This document shows, in pieces, positions 43,590-52,218 of a stretch of 64,000 bases of DNA (within the stretch, counting starts at the first letter, position 1; every line of letters starts with the position of its first letter). The notes under the pieces are model-generated. The model worked only from the letters and a program-made list of their open reading frames with translations, ran no database searches and had not been told where the DNA came from. The position numbers were made by a program, and so were the translations under genes. This DNA is from Caldibacillus thermoamylovorans. Its GTDB lineage: Bacteria > Bacillota > Bacilli > Bacillales > Caldibacillaceae. The stretch is from the NCBI RefSeq assembly GCF_000751775.1, contig NZ_CCRF01000010.1:53150-117149 (forward strand), in the 5' to 3' direction.

Positions 43590-44396
43590 TTATTGGTTCA
43601 TAAGATGGGCTCGTTTATATAATTCATAAAAATGGTTGGTTGGTCCATGCCCGTTTCCGAGATCCAAACTATGCTCAATTGCCACTTCAATATAGGCTTT
43701 TGCCAATTGCACAGACGTTAATAATGTGTTCCCTTTGGCAAGGTTGGCAGCGATGGCACTGGACAAAGTACAACCGGTTCCGTGCGTATTTTTTGTATGG
43801 ACACGTTTGCCTTTCACCCAATAGAAATTTTCTCCGTCATAAAAGAGGTCATTCGGGTCGGTGCTTAAGTGTCCGCCTTTTAGCAACACCGACTTTACGC
43901 CCAGTTTTTTAAAGGAAATACAAGCACTCTTCATATCCAGTTCGTTTAAAATTTTTTGCTCTGTTAAGATTTCCGCCTCCGGAATATTTGGTGTGATGAT
44001 ATCGGCAAGCGGCATCAGTTCTTCCTTGAGAGCAGAAATTGCATCTTCCGCCAGTAATCGATGTCCACCTTTCGAAACCATGACCGGATCGAGAACAATA
44101 TGGTTTGGTTGATATTTGGCAAGTGTCTCAGCAACCGTTGTAACAATCGATGGGCTGGACAACATCCCAATTTTGACCGCATCCACTTTTAAATCATCAA
44201 AAACAGCCTCAATTTGATCTTGAATGATTTGTTCATCAATATTTTGGACAGAGCGGACTTCAACCGTGTTTTGTGCGGTTATTGCAGTAATGACGGACAT
44301 TCCGTATACACCGTGTGCGGCAAATGTCTTTAAATCGGCTTGAATTCCCGCCCCGCCGCCTGAATCAGAGCCGGCGATGGTTAATGCTGTTTTCAT
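43590..44396 (-). CDS. thiD: hydroxymethylpyrimidine/phosphomethylpyrimidine kinase
   Basis: This 268-residue enzyme makes HMP-P and HMP-PP. Motifs are TIAGSDSGGGAGIQADLKTF at the N-terminus, HIVLDPVMVSKGGHRLL, and the anion hole HTKNTHGTGCTLSSAIAANL. Its start overlaps the end of thiW by 32 bases. Salvaged pyrimidine from TenA feeds this step. Confidence 0.94.
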   Translation of the reverse strand: MKTALTIAGSDSGGGAGIQADLKTFAAHGVYGMSVITAITAQNTVEVRSVQNIDEQIIQDQIEAVFDDLKVDAVKIGMLSSPSIVTTVAETLAKYQPNHIVLDPVMVSKGGHRLLAEDAISALKEELMPLADIITPNIPEAEILTEQKILNELDMKSACISFKKLGVKSVLLKGGHLSTDPNDLFYDGENFYWVKGKRVHTKNTHGTGCTLSSAIAANLAKGNTLLTSVQLAKAYIEVAIEHSLDLGNGHGPTNHFYELYKRAHLMNQ

Positions 44397-44886
44397 GGAT
44401 GATTCCTCCCCATGCTTTATTTTTTTGCAATGCTTTTAATAATACATAGCCGAAGAACGCCCCTGCAAAAGAACTTAACGTGAAGGCAGGGATAAAACCG
44501 AAAAGAGTTGCCTCTTGACCGAGTAAGAAAACGGCGATGGGATAACAAGCCAAGGCCCCGAGAATCCCTGTGCCAATAACCTCACCGGCTGCGGCAAAGA
44601 TAAGCTTATTTGTTTTCGTATAAATATAAGCTGCCAAAAATGCCCCGATCATACTTCCCGGAAAGGCGAAAATACTTCCCGTTCCAAGCAAATTTCGTAA
44701 AAGTGAGGAAATAAAGGCTTGTGCAACCGCATAACCGGGCCCGAGCAAAACTGCCGATAGTAAGTTTGCAAAATGTTGTATCGGAAAAATTTTTGCAAAA
44801 CCTACCGGAATATAAACTAGGCTACTTGAAACAGTTGTCACAGCTGCAATTATTGCGGTTATCGTCATTTTTTGTGTTTTTCTCAT
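44365..44886 (-). CDS. thiW: ThiW, substrate-binding (S) component of an ECF transporter for the thiazole precursor
   Basis: This 173-residue membrane protein has five or six hydrophobic segments and the ThiW pattern VYIPVGFAKIFPIQHFANLL, then SAVLLGPGYAVAQAFISSLL. ThiW proteins are predicted to import hydroxyethylthiazole together with the general ECF module encoded elsewhere. Placement with thiM and thiD supports this. Confidence 0.9.
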   Translation of the reverse strand: MRKTQKMTITAIIAAVTTVSSSLVYIPVGFAKIFPIQHFANLLSAVLLGPGYAVAQAFISSLLRNLLGTGSIFAFPGSMIGAFLAAYIYTKTNKLIFAAAGEVIGTGILGALACYPIAVFLLGQEATLFGFIPAFTLSSFAGAFFGYVLLKALQKNKAWGGIIHENSINHRRL

Positions 44887-44925
44887 GGAATCATCCTTCC
44901 CGTTTTTTAGGACGCGAATAAAAAA

Positions 44926-45606
44926 TCAGATTGGCCAGTCTTGTTTTTTCTCATTCATTTCCCAAAATAAATATTCATATTTTGAGGTGATTTGAAAATG
45001 CTGCTCTATCGTATGAAGTTCCTCTTCTGATTTTTCGATTGTCAATTCATCGATTAAGTCAATTAACCACTGGGTCCCAGCGCCGAACGTTTCCGAAGAG
45101 TAGGTTTCAATCCATTTTTTATAAGGATTTGTCGCCAGCGTTTCTCCATAAGTTGATTTTAATAGTTTCCCAATTTCCCAATAATCCCAAGCACACGGCA
45201 ATAGACAGGCAACGAGTTCAGCAAGGCTTCCATTGGCTGCCACTTTTCGCATATAACTCGTATAGGCAAGGTTAATTGGTGTTGGTTCAGTTGCTTCTAA
45301 ATCAGCGCGGGTAATTCCAAACTCGGCAGCGTATTGACGGTGCAGTTCCATTTCGAAATGCAAAGTTTCATGGAGAACCGCAGCAAATTTTGTCATGATT
45401 TTAAGGTTATTTGCCTTCTCTACCCCGATAGCAAACAACTTCGCATAGTCAATTAAATATACATAGTCCTGCTTCAGATAAAAGATAAATTTTTCCCGGT
45501 CTAATGTCCCGGTTCCCAACCCAACGACAAAAGGATGCTGATGGTTTTTCTCCCAAATCGGTTGAACGTTTTGATAGAGTCGGTTTGAAAAATTTTGCTT
45601 CAACAA
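44926..45606 (-). CDS. tenA: aminopyrimidine aminohydrolase (thiaminase II)
   Basis: This 226-residue helical protein of the TenA/Thi-4 family hydrolyses aminomethyl-pyrimidine breakdown products of thiamine to HMP for reuse. Family stretches are FIFYLKQDYVYLIDYAKLFA, YTSYMRKVA, ACLLPCAWDYWEIGK with the catalytic Cys, and KKWIETYSSETFG. It is first in the thiamine salvage operon. AAGGAGG precedes the ATG. Confidence 0.93.
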   Translation of the reverse strand: MLKQNFSNRLYQNVQPIWEKNHQHPFVVGLGTGTLDREKFIFYLKQDYVYLIDYAKLFAIGVEKANNLKIMTKFAAVLHETLHFEMELHRQYAAEFGITRADLEATEPTPINLAYTSYMRKVAANGSLAELVACLLPCAWDYWEIGKLLKSTYGETLATNPYKKWIETYSSETFGAGTQWLIDLIDELTIEKSEEELHTIEQHFQITSKYEYLFWEMNEKKQDWPI

Positions 45607-45774
45607 TAATTCCTCCTTGTTTACCGAGGAACCGATTGCTTTGAACCAGCGATCTGTAGGGTCAGTGTAAGTAATGATAAAAATATTGGTAATGAGCTTT
45701 ATTGTTTAGTTTCCGGTGTCCCTCACTTTTTTAATGAAAAAGGGTCCTGGAAAACTAATCGATCTGAAGGGGAA

Positions 45775-45811
45775 ATAAAAAACCGCCCTCCATGATCGGA
45801 AAGCGGTTTGG
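45775..45811 (-). terminator. riboswitch-controlled terminator in the tenA leader
   Basis: On the minus strand AAACCGC pairs with GCGGTTT around a purine-rich loop and is followed by a U run. It lies about 40 bases downstream of the TPP aptamer. Confidence 0.75.
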
Positions 45812-45847
45812 TAAATTACAAAAATATGTAGATTGTAATTTATTAAC

Positions 45848-45918
45848 CTACTTCCCTCCGCTAGTACGAACTAGATCAGGTTCAAAGGGTACTTCTCAGC
45901 CAACCGGCGCCCCTAGTA
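45848..45918 (-). promoter_or_regulatory. TPP riboswitch of the thiamine salvage operon
   Basis: The minus strand carries the thi-box: GGGGCGCCGGTTGGCTGAGA, then ACCCTTTGAACCTGATCTAG, and a 3' closing stem near GGAGGGAAG. With TPP bound, the terminator at 45775 should form and shut off tenA-thiW-thiD-thiM-thiE. Confidence 0.93.
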
Positions 45919-46076
45919 GAGTTTTATGAATATTCATTTTCATTACTTTTAACATATCATAGTCGGGGACTTTGTGCAACAGGAGATTTATTTTTGATTT
46001 CTTGATTTAGGTCAATTTTTTTTGAAAAGGGACATCTTATAATCAACTTGTAAGTAAAATACAGGAGGTAAGAGAA

Positions 46077-46616
46077 ATGAGTATCTTAAGTCCCGAAGAA
46101 GCATTGAAAAAAGAATTAGAACAAGATCAAGTGGAACATGATCATCATCATCCGACTGCTGCAGCTATGACGAATCATGTCGTTGCAAATTTGGCCATAT
46201 TGTGGACAAAGCTTCATCAATATCATTGGTATGTGAAAGGTTCAGAGTTCTTAACACTTCATGAAAAATTTGAACAATTGTATCGTGAAGCGGCAAACTG
46301 GTATGATAAAATTGCAGAAACCTTACTTGCAATTGATGCCAAACCTTTTTCGACAACGGAACAAAATATGAAGTACACATTTTTAGAAGAAAGTGCGGCA
46401 AATAAATACTTACCGGCACATGATATGGTTGCTAATATTGTGGATGATTTCCGCATGACCCGGGATGTTGTTCAACGTGCGATCAAATTAGCTAAGGAAC
46501 AAGACCAACCGGTTTTGGAAGATGTATTAATTGATTTTAAAGGTTATCTCGAAAAAGAAATCTGGATGTTGCAAGCTTTTCTGGGTAAAACGGCCTTAGA
46601 AGATGAAGAAGAGTAA
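46077..46616 (+). CDS. dps: Dps-family ferritin-like DNA-protection protein
   Basis: This 179-residue protein has a His-rich N-terminal tail (EHDHHHP). The ferroxidase region is ILWTKLHQYHWYVKGSEFLT, LHEKFEQLYREAANWYDKIA, ETLLAIDAKP, with the inter-subunit His, Asp and Glu ligands expected for Dps. It would form a dodecamer that oxidises and stores iron, using hydrogen peroxide. AGGAGG precedes the ATG. An imperfect palindrome CTTATAATCAACTTGTAAG at 46036-46054 is only weakly PerR-like. The gene end (EDEEE and stop) is repeated downstream. Confidence 0.9.
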   Translation: MSILSPEEALKKELEQDQVEHDHHHPTAAAMTNHVVANLAILWTKLHQYHWYVKGSEFLTLHEKFEQLYREAANWYDKIAETLLAIDAKPFSTTEQNMKYTFLEESAANKYLPAHDMVANIVDDFRMTRDVVQRAIKLAKEQDQPVLEDVLIDFKGYLEKEIWMLQAFLGKTALEDEEE

Positions 46617-46815
46617 TCTTATTTTTTATGGGAAATTACGGTAATGATGTTATTATGTGCGACGAGGGAGCCTGTTTTTCACTGGGAACATATTAAACCG
46701 GGCTTCCTGTGCGATGAGGAACAGTGAGTTTATTTTTCACGAGGAACAGGTTAATGATGTTATTAAATCAAGCTTTTTGGCGACGAAGAAGAGTAATCTT
46801 ATCATTCATGAGAAA
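46595..46815 (+). repeat. decayed tandem repeat that copies the dps 3' end
   Basis: GAAGAAGAGTAATCTTAT at the dps stop recurs exactly at 46786. GACGAGG/GATGAGG-type units lie at 46661 and 46713 (52 bases apart), and TTAATGATGTTATTA-like sequence occurs near 46641 and 46751. The last unit runs up to the next ribosome binding site. Confidence 0.65.
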
Positions 46816-46826
46816 GAGGGGATTCA

Positions 46827-47522
46827 ATGGCACATGAACACTGTCATAACCACGCCTCTTGTATTCGGCTCGTGCCCATATTCAACCATTTGGATGACGA
46901 ACAAATGGATAAAATCGCCGAATCAGCGAAAAAACTGGACTTGAAAAAGGGAGAAATGCTTTTCCATGCCGGTGATGAAGACGACACCCTGTACATCGTC
47001 AATAGTGGGAAAATTAGGGTATACCGCCTATCCGACACGGGTAAGGAACAGCTGGTAAGAATTTTGGATCCGGGTGACTTTACCGGGGAGTGGGCCCTTT
47101 TTCATCCGGGAGAGGTACATGAAAATTATGCCGAGGCCGTTCAAGATTCATCCGTATGCTTGATTAAACAAAAAGATTTGCAACGGTACTTAACGGAATA
47201 TCCGCAAATATCTTTAAAAATTATTTCGGAAATGTCGGAGCGGCTAATGAATTCCGAAAAACAAACGATGCAAGTGGCCATTGAAAAGGTAGAATCGCGA
47301 ATTCTTTCATTTTTAGCTGATTGTGTGGAAAAAGGGGCAGGAAATAGTCCGGTGATCACACTACCAATGGCAAAAAAAGATCTGGCCTCCTATTTAGGTA
47401 CAACACCGGAAACGATAAGCCGAAAGTTTACTGAGTTGGAGAAACAAGGTTTGATTGAGCAATTGCCAAAGCGGAAAATTAAAATCAATGACTTAGATCA
47501 ACTTTTGTTATATGGGGAATAG
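46827..47522 (+). CDS. Crp/Fnr-family regulator with Cys/His-rich N-terminus
   Basis: This 231-residue protein has an N-terminal HEHCHNHASC stretch that could bind metal or an Fe-S cluster, a cyclic-nucleotide-binding-type domain (GEMLFHAGDEDDTLYIVNSG, VRILDPGDFTGEWALFHPGE) and a C-terminal winged HTH (LPMAKKDLASYLGTTPETIS, then RKFTELEKQGLIEQ). AGAGGGG precedes the ATG. The next genes are a metal P-type ATPase and an HMA protein, so it probably senses metal or redox state and controls them. A terminator follows, so the ATPase has its own promoter. Confidence 0.85.
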   Translation: MAHEHCHNHASCIRLVPIFNHLDDEQMDKIAESAKKLDLKKGEMLFHAGDEDDTLYIVNSGKIRVYRLSDTGKEQLVRILDPGDFTGEWALFHPGEVHENYAEAVQDSSVCLIKQKDLQRYLTEYPQISLKIISEMSERLMNSEKQTMQVAIEKVESRILSFLADCVEKGAGNSPVITLPMAKKDLASYLGTTPETISRKFTELEKQGLIEQLPKRKIKINDLDQLLLYGE

Positions 47523-47526
47523 AGGT

Positions 47527-47553
47527 CCTAAGAACAAATCTTAGGGCTTTTTT
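47527..47553 (+). terminator. intrinsic terminator after the Crp/Fnr gene
   Basis: CCTAAGA and TCTTAGG with a 5-base loop, followed by GC and six T residues. Confidence 0.8.
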
Positions 47554-47671
47554 CTATATAAAAAGCCATAGTCATTTTCTGCGGTGTATATATGGGACTA
47601 TCACGAAAAAACCATTTTCAGTCTCTGCGGTGTGGCCTGACGCTACATAAGGGACCTCAATTGTGCCCTAT

Positions 47672-47815
47672 CCGAATTCAACAATAAAATTGAAAAATTC
47701 AACAGTATACCCAGTGAATTCAACAGTAGAAAAGGAGAAATCACCAGTGCACCCAGCGAATTCACCAGTAGAACCCCTGAATTCACCAGCCCTCCCCTCA
47801 AATTCATCAGTCGCC
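47672..47815. repeat. 21-bp tandem repeat, open on both strands
   Basis: About seven 21-base units contain GAATTCAACAGT or GAATTCACCAGT-type cores. On the plus strand they translate to heptads NSTIKLK, NSTVYPV, NSTVEKE, KSPVHPA, NSPVEPL, NSPALPS, NSSVATF. A GTG start at 47663 with AAGGGA upstream opens an 80-codon frame. The minus strand is open too. Whether any protein is made is unclear. Confidence 0.6.
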
Positions 47816-47939
47816 ACTTTTAGGCAAGAAGCCTCATTTTTATCGACGAAACATGTTTCACCAATATTGATGAAGGTCAATTTTTTTTCGTCGCCGATTC
47901 TTTAAAATAAAGACAAAGATAAATATTGGAGGGATTAAA

Positions 47940-49856
47940 ATGATCGCAAAAATAAATCAACATAAAAACCAGATTACGTGGATTTCGGGAACTTTGATTA
48001 TCGCCGCAATTCTATCCAAGTTATTTCACTTGAGTGGATTAAGTAACAGTTTCCTCATTATTGCAACTGTAATCGCCATTGTACCTATAGCGATTAAAGC
48101 ATGGCAGGCAATGATAATGAGAACTTTTAGTATCGAATTACTTGTCTTCATAGCAGTAATTGGAGCGGTTTTTATTCAGGAATATACAGAGTCAGCCGTC
48201 GTTACATTCCTATTCTTATTAGGCGACTATCTGGAAGCAAGAACTTTAGAAAAAACACGTTCATCATTAAAAGAACTTGTAGATATGGCACCGCAAGAAG
48301 CAATTTTACTACATGCAGACGGTTCTCGGGAGGAAATAGATATTGACTTGGTTGAGGAAGGAAATCGCTTAGTCGTTTTACCCGGCGGAAAAATTCCGGT
48401 GGACGGACGTATTGTAAAGGGACATGCACTTATTAATGAAGCTGCGATCACCGGTGAATCCATACCGGCGAATAAAGCGGAAAATGATCGTGTGTATAGC
48501 GGTTCTATTCTCGATAACGGGTATATCGAAATCATTGCTGAGAAAGTCGGTGAAGATACGACTTTTGCAAAAATTATTGAACTCGTTGAAGAAGCACAAG
48601 AATCAAAATCGAGTGCAGAACGTTTCTTGGATCGTTTTGCCAATTACTATACACCGGCCGTTGTTATTTTATCATTATTTGTTTTCGCATTTACTCGTGA
48701 CTTACATTTGGCCATTACTTTTCTTGTTATCGCATGCCCGGGTGCTTTAGTAATCGGGGCACCGGTGTCAGCCGTTGCAGGAATCGGGAACGGTGCAAAA
48801 AATGGTGTCCTCATAAAGGGCGGTGACATTATGGAGAAATTTGCCAAAGTTGATACCCTTGTCTTTGATAAAACCGGTACCTTAACAAAAGGAAAACCGA
48901 CAGTAACCGATTTTCACAATTTGACCTCAATGCCGACAAGGAAACTATTAGCGCTTATTGCAAAAGCAGAAACCATTTCTGAACACCATTTAGGTCAGAC
49001 AATTGTTAAAGAAGCAGAAAAAAACGGAATTGATTTGTCTCGTTTTCAAATAACGGAAAGTGAAGCAATTAAAGGGAACGGGATTACGGCAACCGTAGAC
49101 GGGTATTCAATTGTTGCCGGGAACCGTAAATTGATGAATGGAAAAGGAATCAAAATTAATTCCGGGGCTAGTATCTATGCAATTGAACGGGAAAAAGCAG
49201 GGAATACCGCTATCTTTATCGGAATAAACGGAGAACTGGCTGCCATTATCTCTATTGCGGATCAAATTCGTGATGATGCAAAGGCGGCATTAGCAGATAT
49301 GCGAGCCAATGGTGTGAAACGAATCATTATGTTAACCGGTGATAACCGCCATACCGCAGAGGCCGTAGCAAATGAACTTGGGATAGATGAATTTCATGCG
49401 GAACTGTTGCCAAATGAAAAAGTTGAGTATGTAAAAAAATTGAAGGATCAGGGGGCAATTGTTGCGATGGCCGGAGATGGAATCAATGATGCGCCGGCAA
49501 TTGCTACAGCAGATATTGGACTGGCGATGGGGGAAGGGGGAACTGATGTCTCAATGGAAACTGCTGATGTTGTATTAATGGCAGATAAGCTCTCCCAATA
49601 TGCCCATGCTTTTGCCTTATCGAAAGCGACCATTCGGAATATGCGGCAAAACATCTTTATTGCTTTAGCGGTTGTTGTCATCCTTTTACTGGGCGTCTTG
49701 GCGGACCAAGTACACCTTGCCGGGGGAATGTTTATTCATGAAGGAAGTGTCCTTGTCGTCATTTTAAATGCCATGCGGTTAATCGGCTTTAAAACAAAAA
49801 TAGCAAGTGAAGCTGGGAAAACAGACGGCAGGCAGAGAGAAAAATTAGTGGCTTAA
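47940..49856 (+). CDS. P1B-type metal-transporting ATPase with CPG membrane motif
   Basis: This 638-residue P-type ATPase lacks an N-terminal HMA domain, whose role may be taken by the separate HMA protein downstream. It shows TGES (171-174), phosphorylation site DKTGT with Asp310, an HP-like SEHHLG motif, GDGINDAP and eight predicted helices. The metal-coordinating motif in the sixth helix is Cys266-Pro-Gly rather than CPC, CPH or SPC (VIACPGALVIGAPVSAVAGI). General appearance is CadA/ZntA-like, but the altered motif makes the metal uncertain. GGAGGG precedes the ATG. Confidence 0.87.
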   Translation: MIAKINQHKNQITWISGTLIIAAILSKLFHLSGLSNSFLIIATVIAIVPIAIKAWQAMIMRTFSIELLVFIAVIGAVFIQEYTESAVVTFLFLLGDYLEARTLEKTRSSLKELVDMAPQEAILLHADGSREEIDIDLVEEGNRLVVLPGGKIPVDGRIVKGHALINEAAITGESIPANKAENDRVYSGSILDNGYIEIIAEKVGEDTTFAKIIELVEEAQESKSSAERFLDRFANYYTPAVVILSLFVFAFTRDLHLAITFLVIACPGALVIGAPVSAVAGIGNGAKNGVLIKGGDIMEKFAKVDTLVFDKTGTLTKGKPTVTDFHNLTSMPTRKLLALIAKAETISEHHLGQTIVKEAEKNGIDLSRFQITESEAIKGNGITATVDGYSIVAGNRKLMNGKGIKINSGASIYAIEREKAGNTAIFIGINGELAAIISIADQIRDDAKAALADMRANGVKRIIMLTGDNRHTAEAVANELGIDEFHAELLPNEKVEYVKKLKDQGAIVAMAGDGINDAPAIATADIGLAMGEGGTDVSMETADVVLMADKLSQYAHAFALSKATIRNMRQNIFIALAVVVILLLGVLADQVHLAGGMFIHEGSVLVVILNAMRLIGFKTKIASEAGKTDGRQREKLVA

Positions 49857-49936
49857 GAGAAAACTTGATACCCGTCAATTTTTTTACAAGGGAATTCATA
49901 TAAAATAAAAGTACAAAATAACAAGGAGGAATGAAC

Positions 49937-50158
49937 ATGGCAAAAGCAGTTATGCAATTAGAAACCTTAACTTGTCCATCTTGTATGAAAAAAATTCAAG
50001 GGACGCTAGAAAAAATGGACGGGGTTAATCGTGCAAAAGTTCTTTTCAATTCCAGCAAGGCCAAAGTCGAATTCGATGAAAGCATAGTAACCAAAGAAGA
50101 CCTGAAAAAAATTGTTGAAAAATTAGGGTACCAAGTTTTAAATGTAAAAACAGCTTGA
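49937..50158 (+). CDS. HMA-domain metal-binding protein (CopZ-like)
   Basis: This 73-residue single HMA domain has the metal-binding CPSC in LETLTCPSCMKKIQGTL and the fold VNRAKVLFNSSKAKVEFDES, ending KLGYQVLN. The ATG at 49937 is 7 bases after AAGGAGG, whereas the ATG at 49931 is too close. It lies 80 bases after the P1B ATPase and probably hands metal to it or substitutes for its missing N-terminal HMA domain. Confidence 0.87.
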   Translation: MAKAVMQLETLTCPSCMKKIQGTLEKMDGVNRAKVLFNSSKAKVEFDESIVTKEDLKKIVEKLGYQVLNVKTA

Positions 50159-50174
50159 TTTCGTCTTACAAAAA

Positions 50175-50207
50175 AGCCGGGAAGGGAAAACCTCAACCCC
50201 GGTTTTT
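50175..50207 (+). terminator. intrinsic terminator after the HMA gene
   Basis: CCGGG and CCCGG arms with AAGGG/CCT inner pairing, followed by TTTTT. Confidence 0.7.
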
Positions 50208-50238
50208 GATTATATATAAAAATTAAGGACTGGCATGT

Positions 50239-51342
50239 TTAATAAGAAATGATCTTTTTCACATCATCTAAATGATTATAATTAAAAATATTACTCAAAA
50301 TTAATTCCAATGTTATGACATCAAGTTTCTTTATATCTTCTTTCATTTCCTCTGGCAAACAGCCGAATTTTGCTGTCAACAATTGAAGAGCGGTTTTAGA
50401 TAATGCTTTTGCTTGCCCCAGTTCAATTCCTTTTTCAATTCCTTTTTCTAATCCTTCTTCCCATCCTTTTTTCATACCTTCTTCTCTTAAAATATCAGCT
50501 AATGTCATGGTTACTTCACTCCCCTCTGGAAAAGTTGTTTCAATTTCCCGTCTTATTTTATTCATATCATCTTTTGTTAAGTATTTTGCAGCACTAAAAA
50601 CATATCGTATCATCGTTTCTAAAAATTCAATGCCTGTTTGTTTATCTTCCAGCTCTAGTAAGTAGTGGATACATTTAAGAATAGAGTGTATGAGTTCGTC
50701 GATGTCTTTTGTGAATATATCACGAAGTAGTGTCAGTAGAATCCGGGTTTGTACTTTGCCTTTAATTTCTTCATCAGAAAAACCGGATAAGTCATAAATG
50801 ATGTAGTCAAAATCCGGGACATGGACCTTGACATCTTTTGGAAGTTCTTCATACCCATTTAGATTGGCTCCCAAGCTTGTTGGAATCGACCAACTTGTTT
50901 TTCCATGTTAGATAACGAGTGGGATGACAATCGGTAGCTGCTGTTGCTCTTCCTTATTCATTTTAGCTTTCCAAATTTCAACCATATATTTCAACAGTTG
51001 AAGGGAAATCCCTTTATCCGGATAACTTTTGTGCTCAAAAAGAAAGTAAAGATAACCTTCTTTTCCGGATATGTCTACCTTGAAAAGTAAATCGGAAAAA
51101 CCTTCTTCCAGTTCTTGATTGATAAAGCTATCTTTTTGTGGTTCCAATGTGTTTAAGTCGATAATTTGCAAGACATTTTTGGGCAAATAATGGGTGAGGA
51201 AATCCTTAGCTGTTGTCACATTGCCCATTGATTCCCTAAAAAATCGATCATGTGGGTTTTGTATCTTCACGATCAGATTTCCCCTCTTTCCATCAGTTCT
51301 ATACCCTATATTATACAATTTTATCTGGTTCTTCGCCATCAT
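50239..51342 (-). pseudogene. Rpn-family (PD-(D/E)XK) putative recombination-promoting nuclease with a nonsense mutation
   Basis: The N-terminal part has the Rpn signature NPHDRFFRESMGNVTTAKDF, DLLFKVDISGKEGYLYFLFE, HKSYPDKGISLQLLKYMVEI and ends at IPLVI, where TAA (50908-50910) replaces the Tyr of the usual IPLVIYHG. The same frame continues HGKTSWSIPTSLGANLNGYE and VHVPDFDYIIYDLSGFSDEE to the C-terminal EGLEKGIEKGIELGQ repeats. One base change therefore splits the gene. Rpn proteins are DNA endonucleases linked to mobile or defence roles. Confidence 0.87.
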
Positions 51343-51537
51343 TTCGTGTAACCGTTCGCATAACAGTGGGGTTGAAATGAATTTTATACCTATCTAATCC
51401 TAACTGCATGATCTCGTAGTTCAAGAGTTGATAGGGAAATTTGGTAGGGGAGTACACCATAGTGGAGAACCCTCAAAATAAATTGAATTTCACTATTTTT
51501 TCATATACTATTAGGTAGATAAAGAAAACTCGGGCGT

Positions 51538-51647
51538 CCGAGCCTTTAGGCGATGGCAAAGACGCAAGAGCACTTATACTTAATTCTTAAAATTTCCAAC
51601 TACGTTGAATTCGCTTCTTTGCTGGAAATTTATACTTTCTTAACGTA
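51538..51647 (+). repeat. 110-bp repeat, left copy (inverted relative to 62331)
   Basis: Gapless 110-base match to the reverse complement of 62331-62440, with 77 of its 78-base core plus a 16-base end virtually identical and a diverged 17-base middle. It has an internal AATTTCCA/TGGAAATT hairpin and ends 27 bases before moaC. No gene is seen in 51343-51668. Confidence 0.8.
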
Positions 51648-51674
51648 AAAAATAGAAAAGACAGGTGAATGAAT

Positions 51675-52163
51675 GTGGCTGAGTTTACCCATTTTAATGA
51701 AGAGGGCCGGGCAAAAATGGTTGACATTTCGGTTAAAGAAAAAACATCACGAAGAGCGGTTGCAATATCCAGTGTATTAATGAGTAAAGCCGTATACGAA
51801 AATATTACCGAAATGAAGAACAAGAAGGGGGATGTGTTGGCGGTTGCTCAAGTTGCCGGTATTATGGGGGCAAAACAAACATCAGCGCTAATCCCGATGT
51901 GCCACCCAATCTCCATTACCGGTGTAGATCTTTCGTTTGAGTGGGAACCGGTTGAAGGTGAGCAGTACAAACTGTTAATCCAAGCCGAGGTTAAGACGGT
52001 AGGAAGTACAGGGGTGGAAATGGAGGCACTCACTGCCGCTTCGGTTACCGCATTAACCGTCTATGATATGTGTAAAGCGGTAGATAAAGGTATGGTCATC
52101 GGCCCGACCTATCTACTAGAAAAAAGCGGCGGCAAAAGTGGAGACTTCAAACGAGGAGAATAA
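51675..52163 (+). CDS. moaC: cyclic pyranopterin monophosphate synthase
   Basis: MoaC completes the first step of molybdenum cofactor synthesis after MoaA. The 162-residue protein shows [60 protein letters not shown] and [14 protein letters not shown], all conserved. The GTG at 51675 is preferred because AGGTG lies 7 bases upstream, and an ATG at 51669 is too close to that site. It is transcribed opposite to the rest of the Moco cluster and ends at a shared terminator. Confidence 0.92.
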   Translation: MAEFTHFNEEGRAKMVDISVKEKTSRRAVAISSVLMSKAVYENITEMKNKKGDVLAVAQVAGIMGAKQTSALIPMCHPISITGVDLSFEWEPVEGEQYKLLIQAEVKTVGSTGVEMEALTAASVTALTVYDMCKAVDKGMVIGPTYLLEKSGGKSGDFKRGE

Positions 52164-52172
52164 TTAACTAAT

Positions 52173-52206
52173 AAACCGCCCTTAATCAATAAGGGCCGGT
52201 TTTTTC
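52173..52206. terminator. bidirectional terminator between moaC and modB
   Basis: AACCGCCCTTA and TAAGGGCCGGTT with a 6-base loop, followed by TTTTTT on the plus strand. It lies between convergent genes. Confidence 0.8.
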
Positions 52207-52218
52207 ACTTTATTTGAG

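Noticed and set aside
46036..46054. PerR box upstream of dps
   Set aside because: CTTATAATCAACTTGTAAG is palindromic but deviates too much from TTATAATNATTATAA to be called.
51538..51647. Riboswitch upstream of moaC (c-di-GMP or Moco type)
   Set aside because: The sequence lacks the aptamer landmarks, and the homologous copy at 62331 is in the opposite orientation relative to its neighbouring gene.
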